From Patescibacteria group bacterium (lineage in GTDB: Bacteria; Patescibacteriota; Minisyncoccia; Phycocordibacterales; SBAW01): 32,704 nucleotides of DNA. A program made the translations under genes and the position numbers. This document shows, piece by piece, positions 15,733 to 23,435 of this stretch. Location of the stretch: the NCBI GenBank assembly GCA_028864875.1, contig JAGWLV010000005.1:1-32704 (forward strand), given 5' to 3'. Position 1 is the stretch's first letter; each line of letters begins with the position of its first letter. The notes below the pieces were generated by a model. That model was not told where the DNA came from. It made no database searches and saw only the letters and a program-made list of their open reading frames with translations.

Positions 15733-16827
15733 ATGAAATTTGAAACAACCACCGAACAACTAGGCGGTGCAGCCGCGACAGCGGCACGGTTCAGTGAGCG
15801 CAGACCGAACCTCCCAGTGCTCGCGACACTTTTGTTGGCGCTCAAAGGCAACGGACTGACCATCCGCGCGACCAATCTTGAGTGTGGTGTTGAAGTTACA
15901 CTCACAGTCAAAGGACAGGGCGACGGCACAGTAGCGGTACCGGCACATGTGGTGACCGGATTTTTGGGCAATGCGCGTGGAAAGCTTATGGTTGCGCTCG
16001 AAGGCGAGGTGTTGAAGCTTAAAACCGAGCGCGCGAGTGCGACCATCAAGACCGTGCCGCACGCGGACTTCCCCGTATTGCCCCGCGTGTCGGCCACCAC
16101 ATCGTTTGTAGTCAAAGCGGGCGACCTTGTGCGGGCGATACGCTCGGTTGCGTACTGCGCCAGCCTCAGCGCCGTTAAACCCGAATTACAGAGTGTCCTC
16201 CTCTACGGCGAGGCGGGCAAGCTCACCGCCGTTGCAACCGACTCGTTCCGCCTGGCGGAGAAGACCGTACCGCTCAAAAAAGGCGGCAGCGTGCCGCAAC
16301 TCCTCATCCCGGCGCGCAATGCGGCCGAGTTGATGAAAATCCTCGAGGGGGAAGGCGGCGACGTCGAGCTCTACTACAACGAACACCAGCTCTCAACCCA
16401 GGTCGAGGGCGTGTATTACACGAGCCGCCTGCTGGACGGCGCATTCCCCAACTACAAACAAATAATCCCCAAAAAATTCGAGACCGAGGCGATGGTGCTG
16501 AGGGACGACTTCTCTCAAGCACTCAAGGCACTCTCGGTATTTGCGGATAAATTCTCCCAAGTGCTGCTTGCGGTCGAGCCCAAGCACAAAGCGGTGCAGC
16601 TGACCTCGCGCAACCCCGATGTTGGCGAGCAAGTGTCGACCGTCAAAGCGACCGTCGACGGCGGCCAGGTCAACGTCTCCTTCAACGGCCGCTACCTCGC
16701 CGACTCGCTCCAGGCAATCGGTGGTGCGAGCGTGCGGCTGTATTCCAACGGCCCGGGCAAAGCAATGTTGATTAAAGACGCGGGCGACGACTCCTTCCTC
16801 TACCTGGCCATGCCGATGAACCGGTAA
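15733..16827 (+). CDS. dnaN: DNA polymerase III subunit beta (sliding clamp)
   Basis: MKFETTTEQL...RRPNLPVLATLLLALKGNGLTIRATNLECGVEV...LLDGAFPNYKQIIP...YLAMPMNR. Confidence 0.96.
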   Translation: MKFETTTEQLGGAAATAARFSERRPNLPVLATLLLALKGNGLTIRATNLECGVEVTLTVKGQGDGTVAVPAHVVTGFLGNARGKLMVALEGEVLKLKTERASATIKTVPHADFPVLPRVSATTSFVVKAGDLVRAIRSVAYCASLSAVKPELQSVLLYGEAGKLTAVATDSFRLAEKTVPLKKGGSVPQLLIPARNAAELMKILEGEGGDVELYYNEHQLSTQVEGVYYTSRLLDGAFPNYKQIIPKKFETEAMVLRDDFSQALKALSVFADKFSQVLLAVEPKHKAVQLTSRNPDVGEQVSTVKATVDGGQVNVSFNGRYLADSLQAIGGASVRLYSNGPGKAMLIKDAGDDSFLYLAMPMNR

Positions 16828-16852
16828 TTATAATTAATTTTTCCTAAAACAA

Positions 16853-17044
16853 ATGCGCTGGTGGAGGTTGTTTGGTTTGAATCCGAGCTTCAAAGATTTT
16901 ATTGAAAAGCACCCAGACAAAACAATGCTCGGTATGGTTTGGGCTTTCTATTGGCGCATGTTCCTTTTTGTTCTAGGGATTGAATTGATTGTTGTTATCC
17001 TAGTCTCGCTATTAGTTGGTTTAGTCGATATTTTTAGTCACTAG
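16853..17044 (+). CDS. Small membrane protein (63 aa)
   Basis: MRWWRLFGLNPSFKDFIEKHPDKTMLGMVWAFYWRMFLFVLGIELIVVILVSLLVGLVDIFSH*; one long hydrophobic stretch; visibly more AT-rich than its neighbours. Confidence 0.6.
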   Translation: MRWWRLFGLNPSFKDFIEKHPDKTMLGMVWAFYWRMFLFVLGIELIVVILVSLLVGLVDIFSH

Positions 17045-17045
17045 A

Positions 17046-19304
17046 TTACTGCGGAGTCTGGGGGATGATGGAGCCGCCCATGGGGTTGTAGACCGGCTGC
17101 GGGTTGTTTTGCACGGGCACCGGCTGCTGCGGCGCAGGTGCGGAGTAGTTTGAGGCGAGCCAATTGCGCACGGGGACGTCCCAACGCAAGTACTGTGGGT
17201 CTTGGGTCGGGTCGCTCGGCGGAGGGCCGAGCGGGTCGCCCTTGTCTATCCAATACAAGATTTCGTGTATCTGCCCGTCGCTGCCCGGCGTCTGCCACGC
17301 GCCGTTGAGTATGGGTTTGGGCGAGGGTGTGTAAGTACCCCGGCTGAAGGAGTCATTGGGGAAGCGCGTAATGGCGTACGTCATAAAGTCGTGCCACATG
17401 GGCCCGACGATGAATCCGGACACTTTTTTGACCATGGGGCTGTTGTCGTTGTTGCCCGCCCACATGCCGACCGCGATGTCGGGCGTGTAGCCGATGGTCC
17501 ACGCGTCGCGGTAGTCGTTGGTGGTGCCGGTTTTCACCGCGACGTCGTGTCCGGGGAAGTAGACCAAATCGTTTTCTCCAAGCGGCGCGCGTGCGACAGG
17601 GTCCGAGAGCACATCGTTTATTTTTTGCGCGACGTCGGTCGGCACCACTTGCACGCCGCCTTGTTGTGAGTTGTCTTCAATCACATTGCCGGCATTGTCG
17701 GTGATTTTTAAGACGGGCGTGTCGGGGACGCGCACCCCGTCGTTGGCGAAGGCGCCGTACGCGTTCGTCATATCGACCAGCGTCACCTCGCCGCCGCCGA
17801 GTACCAAGGTCAACCCGTACTGGTCGGCGGTGCCGAGCGTTGAGATGCCCATCGACTTGGCCAACTGGAGCGTGTCGCTGAGCCCCGCAAGGTAGAGCAC
17901 TTTGATTGCGGGGATGTTTATAGATTGGGCGAGCGCGTCGCGCAGGGACATCGGCCCGCGGAACTTGTTGTCGTAGTTGCTTGGAGCGTAGCAGGGCGAC
18001 GTGTTGTTCCCCGTGTCGCTCGCGGAGCACACCGTCGAGAATTGGGTGGGGACGTCAAATACCACCGTGCTCGGCTCGTAGCCTTTTTCAAACGCCTCCG
18101 CATACGCAAAGGGCTTGAAGGCCGAGCCCGGCTGGCGGGCCGCCACCGCAATGTTGTACGCGCCCGGGATTTGGGTATCAAAGTAGTTGCGCGAGCCGAC
18201 CATCGCCAAAATTTGCCCGGTCTTCGGGTCGACGGCCACCAACCCGGCGTTGCTAGCATTGAATGTTGTCGCGTTCTTCAGGGCGCCCGCACTCACGATG
18301 TCCTCGGCCTTGCGCTGGAGGTCCATGTCGATGGTCGTCGTCACCACCCATCCGCTCTGTGCAAGCGCATCGGTGCCGTACTTTTGCTCCAGGTACTGCT
18401 CGACGTAGAACACAAAGTGCGGCGCCTCAATCCCGCCCGGGGCTGCGGCCTGGAAGTCGACCGCCACAGCTTTGTCCGCAGCGGCCTCGTCTTGCGTGAT
18501 GTAGCCGTGCTCGGCCATCTTGTCGAGCACAAGGTTTTTGCGAGCATCGAGTTCGTCTTTGTGGTTGCCGTACGGGCTGTAGTAGGAGGGGGCGGGGAGT
18601 ACCGCGGCGATGTACGCCGCCTCCGGCACCGAGAGATCGGATGCATGCTTGTTGAAAAAGGCTTCCGAGGCCGCCTCAACGCCGTAGAGTCGCCCGCCCA
18701 TCGGCACCTGGTTGAGGTAGAGCTCGAGAATCTGGTCTTTGGTCAACTCGCGCTCGAGCTTGAGCGCCAAGACCCACTCTTTGAGTTTGCGGGTGATGGT
18801 TTTGTCGTTCGTGAGTACCGAGCCTTTGATAACCTGCTGCGTGATGGTCGAGCCGCCCTGCTCGGAGGACAGCGACGTGAAGTCGACCCATATCGCGCGC
18901 AGAATTGCCTGCACTTCGACCCCGCGGTGTTCGTAGAAGTTGGGGTCTTCTATCGATATAATCGCGTCCTGGATGTTGGGCGATATGGCCGAGAGCGGCA
19001 CGATGGTCCGCTGCACGTTGTGAGAGAGGTCATAGAGCAACACCGAGCCCGTGCGGTCATAAATTTGGAGCGACTGGGAGATTTTACTCGTCTTGAGTGT
19101 CGAGAGGTCGGGCAAGGGGATTGTGGCCGCCCAAATAAACACGAGCCCCAGCACGACCAACACCCCGCCGATGACCCAGAGCACGGTCGCCCACTTGTGG
19201 CGCATGGCGGCGCGCCACGCCCGGCGAGCCGTGCGCACGCCGAGCACCCAGGCGCTCCAGAGGTCGCGGGTGAAGAGTCTAAAAAGTCGCCCGAGGCGGC
19301 GCAT
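17046..19304 (-). CDS. Class A penicillin-binding protein (PBP1A family)
   Basis: Transglycosylase motifs (ISIEDPNFYEHRGV, GGSTITQQVIKG) and transpeptidase motifs (RQPGSAFKPFAY, SLRDALAQSINIPAIKVL, VKTGTTNDYRDAWTIGYTP). Start moved to ATG 19304 because of TGCTAAAAT-N7-ATG; 19313 is the alternative. Confidence 0.93.
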   Translation of the reverse strand: MRRLGRLFRLFTRDLWSAWVLGVRTARRAWRAAMRHKWATVLWVIGGVLVVLGLVFIWAATIPLPDLSTLKTSKISQSLQIYDRTGSVLLYDLSHNVQRTIVPLSAISPNIQDAIISIEDPNFYEHRGVEVQAILRAIWVDFTSLSSEQGGSTITQQVIKGSVLTNDKTITRKLKEWVLALKLERELTKDQILELYLNQVPMGGRLYGVEAASEAFFNKHASDLSVPEAAYIAAVLPAPSYYSPYGNHKDELDARKNLVLDKMAEHGYITQDEAAADKAVAVDFQAAAPGGIEAPHFVFYVEQYLEQKYGTDALAQSGWVVTTTIDMDLQRKAEDIVSAGALKNATTFNASNAGLVAVDPKTGQILAMVGSRNYFDTQIPGAYNIAVAARQPGSAFKPFAYAEAFEKGYEPSTVVFDVPTQFSTVCSASDTGNNTSPCYAPSNYDNKFRGPMSLRDALAQSINIPAIKVLYLAGLSDTLQLAKSMGISTLGTADQYGLTLVLGGGEVTLVDMTNAYGAFANDGVRVPDTPVLKITDNAGNVIEDNSQQGGVQVVPTDVAQKINDVLSDPVARAPLGENDLVYFPGHDVAVKTGTTNDYRDAWTIGYTPDIAVGMWAGNNDNSPMVKKVSGFIVGPMWHDFMTYAITRFPNDSFSRGTYTPSPKPILNGAWQTPGSDGQIHEILYWIDKGDPLGPPPSDPTQDPQYLRWDVPVRNWLASNYSAPAPQQPVPVQNNPQPVYNPMGGSIIPQTPQ

Positions 19305-19340
19305 GGAGCGCATTTTAGCACACGTGGTAGAGTGTGAGAC

Positions 19341-20540
19341 ATGGGTTTTTGGGGCACGCCAAAAATAAACACCGACCGCGCCGCAGTCGACGAACTCCTC
19401 ACCCGGGCGGTTGCAAGCGTCATTCCTAAAGAGCTCGCAATAAAAAAGCTAACCTCCGGCGAGCGGCTGCGTGTGTACCTCGGTATAGACCCGACCGGCG
19501 CCAAGCTCCACCTGGGGCACAGCGTACCGCTGCGCAAACTCAAAGCGTTTTCTGACCTTGGCCATGAGGTGATTTTCCTCGTTGGGAGCTTTACCGCGAT
19601 GATAGGCGACCCGTCTGGGCGCGACGCGATGCGCGAGCCGCTCACGCGCGAGAAAATCCGGGAGAATTTTAAAGACTACAAACGCCAGGCGAGCAAAATT
19701 TTGGATTTTTCAAAGATAACCGTGCGCTACAACCACGAGTGGCTCGAAAAGCTCGGATTTGAGGATATTGTAAAGCTTGCTGGAAATTTTACAGTACAAC
19801 AAATGCTCAAGCGCGACATGTTCCACAAGCGCATCGAAGAGGGCAATCCTATCGGCCTGCACGAGTTTCTCTACCCGCTCATGGTCGGCTACGACTCGGT
19901 GGTGCTCGATGTCGACGCCGAACTCGGAGGCTCTGATCAAGAGTTCAATATTTTGGCCGGCCGCCACCTGCAACAAGCAATGGGCAAGCGCGACAAGTTT
20001 GTACTCACAACGCGGCTTATTGAGGGATCGGATGGCCGCAAGATGAGCAAAACATACGGCAATTGCGTGTACTTTGATGACGAACCGAGCGAAATGTTTG
20101 GCAAAGTCATGTCTATTAAGGATGAATTGATGAAGCTCTACTTTGAGACACTCACCGATGTACCGATGCAGGAGGTTGAAGCAATTACATCTCACCACCC
20201 CAAGGATGCAAAGTTTTCTCTCGCAAAAGATCTAGTGACTATATATCACGGAAGGAAAGCGGCGATGAAAGCCGCCGAAGATTGGATAAATACCTTCAGT
20301 AAAGGTGAGGTGCCAATGAAAGTAATGATTATTGAAAAGCTTCCAGAGGAGACTTTTATGGCCTCCGCTGTCTCTTCCGGCATTGTGAAATCGAATACAG
20401 AGTTTAGACACTTGATTGTAAGTGGGGCAGTCTCCTCTGTCTTGTCTGGAGAAAAAATCTTAGACCCAAATTACAAAGGGCAAGATAAAGAGGTTATTAG
20501 AATCGGAAAACACCGCTTCGCAAAGATAAAAGAAAAGTAA
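19341..20540 (+). CDS. tyrS: Tyrosyl-tRNA synthetase
   Basis: HIGH-type motif PTGAKLHLGHSVPLRKL, KMSKS-type GRKMSKTYGN, C-terminal S4-like part. Confidence 0.95.
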   Translation: MGFWGTPKINTDRAAVDELLTRAVASVIPKELAIKKLTSGERLRVYLGIDPTGAKLHLGHSVPLRKLKAFSDLGHEVIFLVGSFTAMIGDPSGRDAMREPLTREKIRENFKDYKRQASKILDFSKITVRYNHEWLEKLGFEDIVKLAGNFTVQQMLKRDMFHKRIEEGNPIGLHEFLYPLMVGYDSVVLDVDAELGGSDQEFNILAGRHLQQAMGKRDKFVLTTRLIEGSDGRKMSKTYGNCVYFDDEPSEMFGKVMSIKDELMKLYFETLTDVPMQEVEAITSHHPKDAKFSLAKDLVTIYHGRKAAMKAAEDWINTFSKGEVPMKVMIIEKLPEETFMASAVSSGIVKSNTEFRHLIVSGAVSSVLSGEKILDPNYKGQDKEVIRIGKHRFAKIKEK

Positions 20541-20566
20541 AAACTCCCGCTGGTGCAGGAGTTTTT
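20539..20566 (+). terminator. Rho-independent terminator for tyrS
   Basis: AAAAACTCC-(10 nt)-GGAGTTTTT. Confidence 0.75.
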
Positions 20567-20567
20567 G

Positions 20568-20705
20568 TTATATCGCTTCTTCCTCTTCCCCGTCGATTTT
20601 TAAGGGGTCGTCGTCTTCCTCGTCATCGCCCTCCATGGGGAGGTCGTCGGCCTCTTCCTCGGTGCCTCCCTCGGCGGCGGACTCGGGCTCGAACTCGTCA
20701 AACAT
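20568..20705 (-). CDS. Highly acidic 45-aa protein (not in supplied ORF track)
   Basis: Hand translation MFDEFEPESAAEGGTEEEADDLPMEGDDEEDDDPLKIDGEEEEAI*, about half Asp/Glu; occupies the tyrS-ruvC gap. Confidence 0.6.
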   Translation of the reverse strand: MFDEFEPESAAEGGTEEEADDLPMEGDDEEDDDPLKIDGEEEEAI

Positions 20706-20757
20706 ACCGTCTGTAGTTAGTTTTTAAACGTGTGTGTAAAGGAACACCCCCGTTGTA

Positions 20758-21234
20758 TCAAGCGGGCCGTGTACTTGCAAGACATGTAATCCCCACCGCA
20801 ATGGCATCGAGCTCGTCATCCAAACGCTTGCGCGCGGGCAGCACGACCAAACGCGCCACCATGGCCGCAACGGCGCGCTTGTCGGCGCTTCCGCTCCCCG
20901 CTGTGGCGACCTTAACCTCCCCGGGCGTGTACTGGTGGAGCGGCACATCGTGAAGGGCGGCAATATAGGTGAGCATCCCGCGCACCTCGGCGACCTGCAT
21001 GGCGGTTTTGGCGTTGTTTTTGAAGTACACCTCCTCGAGTGCCACGGCGTCGGGCTTCCACTTTTTGATTAAGGCTTCAGCTTCTTGTCCCAATATCTTG
21101 AGCCGCTGCGGGAAAGGGAGCGTTTTTGAAGTCCGGAAACACTGGGAGTAGAGCAACTCCTCTTTGCCTTTCTGTTTTTCCAATATCGCAACACCAAGTC
21201 GCTCGTACCCCGGGTCAAATGCGAGTACCCTCAT
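20758..21234 (-). CDS. ruvC: Holliday junction resolvase RuvC
   Basis: MRVLAFDPGYERLGVAIL ... AVALEEVYFKNNAKTAMQVAEVRGML ... KRLDDELDAIAVGITCL. Confidence 0.93.
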   Translation of the reverse strand: MRVLAFDPGYERLGVAILEKQKGKEELLYSQCFRTSKTLPFPQRLKILGQEAEALIKKWKPDAVALEEVYFKNNAKTAMQVAEVRGMLTYIAALHDVPLHQYTPGEVKVATAGSGSADKRAVAAMVARLVVLPARKRLDDELDAIAVGITCLASTRPA

Positions 21235-21761
21235 GCTGCACTAGTATAAACCTCGCTGACGTCGTCGTGCTCCTCGAGCGCATCGGAGAGGTCGGCCATT
21301 TTTTGTGCGTCTTCGTTCGAGAGTTCTGTGGGCGCCGTCGGCTCAAGCTTGCCCTCGGCGTTTTTGGCGAACGCCCACATCGCAGCGCCCGGGTTGGCCA
21401 GTGTCGCACCGTGTTGGCTCAATAAGTGCTTGAGCTCGGCCGAAGTACGATTGCGCGAGTCGGTGTAGGCCTCGATGACCATCGCGCAGCCGCCGGGGCC
21501 GTACGCTTCGTACACAATGCGCTCGCTTTGTGCGCCGTCGCCGCTTGCTTTTTGGAGTGCGCGCTCGATATTGTCCGCGGGCATGTTGGCCTCCTTAGCT
21601 TTTTGAATCGCGACGCGCACGCCGGGCGCGTTGCGGTCGCCCTTGGCGGCCTTGGCCTCGATAGAAATTGCGCGCACGAGTTTGGAAAACAGCTTTGCGC
21701 GCTGCGCGTCAGTCTTGCCTTTGGTGTGTTTGAGTTTCGCCCACTTGCTGTGCCCGGCCAT
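21231..21761 (-). CDS. yebC: YebC/PmpR-family protein, short form
   Basis: MAGHSKWAKLKHTKGKTDAQRAKLFSKLVRAISIEAKAAKGDRNAPGVRVAIQKAKEANMPADNIERALQKASG; only 176 aa. Confidence 0.92.
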   Translation of the reverse strand: MAGHSKWAKLKHTKGKTDAQRAKLFSKLVRAISIEAKAAKGDRNAPGVRVAIQKAKEANMPADNIERALQKASGDGAQSERIVYEAYGPGGCAMVIEAYTDSRNRTSAELKHLLSQHGATLANPGAAMWAFAKNAEGKLEPTAPTELSNEDAQKMADLSDALEEHDDVSEVYTSAA

Positions 21762-21776
21762 GGAAGACAGGATACG

Positions 21777-22778
21777 CTACAAAAGTTTTTGGTTCAAATT
21801 GTCCGGGGCGGATTTGCCCAGGTGGATGTAGGCGGCTTTGGTGGCGACGCGCCCGCGCGGCGTGCGCTCTATTAATCCAAGTTGGAGGAGGAAGGGCTCA
21901 TGCACTTCTGAAATTGTTTCAGGCTCCTCGCTGAGCGCTGCGGCGAGCGCGCCCACGCCCGCGGGCCCGCCCCCGAAGCGCTCGATGAGCGCGCCGAGCA
22001 GTTTGCGGTCGAGCGGGGTGAGGCCGAGTTCGTCCACCTCGAGCATGCCGAGCGCCTCGCGCACCACCGGTGCCGAGAGCGGCACTTTTTTAAGTTGGGC
22101 GACGTCGCGCGCGCGCTTCAAAAGATAGTTTGCAGTGCGCGGCGTGGCGCGGCTGCGCTTCGCGATTTCTTGTATACCTTCTGTATCAATCTTGACCCCC
22201 AAAATTTTTGCCGAGCGTTTGATAATCTGCTCGATATCTTCTTGTCTATAAAACTCCAAGCGGAATGTCCCGCCCGAGAATCGGCTCCGGAGCGGCGCCG
22301 AAAGGTCGGCCACGCGCGTGGTCGCTGCAACAAGCGTAAAGGGCGGCAGCGGCAGCTCTATGGTGCGTGCGCTCGGGCCCTTGCCGATGATGATGTTCAA
22401 AACTCCCGACTCCATCGCGGGGTAGAGCACCTCTTCAATCGTGCGGGGGAGCCGGTGGATTTCGTCTATAAAAAGGATGTCGCCCGGACCGAGGTTGTTT
22501 AAAAGTGCGGCGAGGTCGCCAACCTTTTCTATCGCAGGGCCCGAAGTCGAGCGCAGTGCACCGCCGAGTTCGTGGGCGATAAGGTGGGCCAGGGTGGTTT
22601 TGCCCAAGCCCGGCGGGCCATAAAAGAGCACGTGTTCAGGCGGCGTCGCGCGCTCTTTGGCGGCGCTTATCAAAATATGAAGGTTGTTTTTGACCGAGTT
22701 CTGCCCGATGTACTCGTCCCAGCTTGCTGGCCGCAAGGTGGCGTCGAGGCTCGGGGAGCCTTCTGGTGTGCTTGACAT
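21777..22778 (-). CDS. ruvB: Holliday junction branch migration helicase RuvB
   Basis: [59 protein letters not shown]. Start set to ATG 22778 ([17 protein letters not shown]) rather than 22913. Confidence 0.96.
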   Translation of the reverse strand: MSSTPEGSPSLDATLRPASWDEYIGQNSVKNNLHILISAAKERATPPEHVLFYGPPGLGKTTLAHLIAHELGGALRSTSGPAIEKVGDLAALLNNLGPGDILFIDEIHRLPRTIEEVLYPAMESGVLNIIIGKGPSARTIELPLPPFTLVAATTRVADLSAPLRSRFSGGTFRLEFYRQEDIEQIIKRSAKILGVKIDTEGIQEIAKRSRATPRTANYLLKRARDVAQLKKVPLSAPVVREALGMLEVDELGLTPLDRKLLGALIERFGGGPAGVGALAAALSEEPETISEVHEPFLLQLGLIERTPRGRVATKAAYIHLGKSAPDNLNQKLL

Positions 22779-22800
22779 ATAAACAATACTATGATATCTT
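22772..22800 (+). promoter_or_regulatory. Sigma70-type promoter for the ncRNA divergent from ruvB
   Basis: TTGACA (22772-22777), 17-nt spacer, TATCTT (22795-22800). Overlaps the ruvB start codon. Confidence 0.7.
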
Positions 22801-22805
22801 GTATG

Positions 22806-23017
22806 CAGGTCGGGCGCAGACATCTCTAAGCAACATACCGGTCTTGCAGTAAGGACGCTCCGGCGGTCAGCCTTGTGCTGATTTGCTGGGGCTATCCTCA
22901 GCAGCAGGGCCACTTTTCACTAGTTTGAAATGCTGTTGCTTAGGGATGCCTGAACCCGAACTCCACATAGAACTGTACACCCGCACCGGTGCCACGCAAC
23001 GTTGCGGTTTTTGTTTT
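22806..23017 (+). ncRNA. Candidate structured ncRNA (6S-RNA-like rod; family unconfirmed)
   Basis: Strong promoter upstream; CATCTCTAAGCAACA 22821-22835 pairs with TGTTGCTTAGGGATG 22934-22948, extended by CAG/CTG and TCGGG/CCCGA; apical TGCTGGGG-CTAT-CCTCAGCA; GC-rich repeat plus TTTTTGTTTT at the 3' end. Confidence 0.62.
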
Positions 23018-23080
23018 CTGGTGGTACTTTGCAAAAGGCTGAATTGAGTCACATGTCGCCGCATTCCATGGAGGGAACCA

Positions 23081-23389
23081 ATGGCGAAGAGCTTACAACA
23101 CCACATCGCTCAAGGCGCTGCGGACTTTCTTGAAAAGAACCCGCACCGTTGGACGACCCACGTCCAAGCCAGAACATTTTTTAGTCTGCCATGGTCGGTG
23201 CACTGGTTCGGTGTCCGCAGCGTTTGCGCTTATGGTGCTCTGCGTGTCGTTGCGCGTAAAGTGACCGGCAGTTCCCGCAAAGGTGACGAGCTGGTCGGGC
23301 GCATGAACGTCGGCAGTCTCATTTTAGACAACGACAGTTGCGGTCGCGAAGCCGCTATCGCTAAATTGCGCTCGCTTGCGATGGCCTGA
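23081..23389 (+). CDS. Hypothetical protein, resembles DUF6197-like small proteins (tentative)
   Basis: GGAGGGAACC-ATG ribosome-binding site; AADFLEKNPHRWTTHVQAR...VCAYGALRVVA...DNDSCGREAAIAKLRSLA; bounded by a strong terminator. Confidence 0.6.
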   Translation: MAKSLQHHIAQGAADFLEKNPHRWTTHVQARTFFSLPWSVHWFGVRSVCAYGALRVVARKVTGSSRKGDELVGRMNVGSLILDNDSCGREAAIAKLRSLAMA

Positions 23390-23406
23390 CTTTATCGTGC
23401 CAACTT

Positions 23407-23434
23407 AAAAGCGCGCCCGTTGGGGCGCGCTTTT
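23407..23434. terminator. Bidirectional intrinsic terminator
   Basis: AAAAGCGCGCCC-GTTG-GGGCGCGCTTTT, perfect 12-bp stem between convergent genes. Confidence 0.9.
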
Positions 23435-23435
23435 G

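Noticed and set aside
17925-19337. 470-aa plus-strand ORF antisense to PBP1A
   Set aside because: The sense strand has all PBP motifs; the antisense product is Arg/Val/His-rich with no recognisable family.
22779-22913. N-terminal extension of ruvB in the ORF track
   Set aside because: Overlaps the structured ncRNA and lacks RuvB homology; the MSSTPEGS start has TAGTAT at the expected spacing.
22806-23017. SRP RNA, tmRNA or RNase P RNA identity for the ncRNA
   Set aside because: The conserved SRP apical motif (GGUCAGG..CGGAAGG..GCAGCC), tmRNA alanine-acceptor ends and RNase P GAGGAAAGUC were not found; only a 6S-like shape remains plausible.
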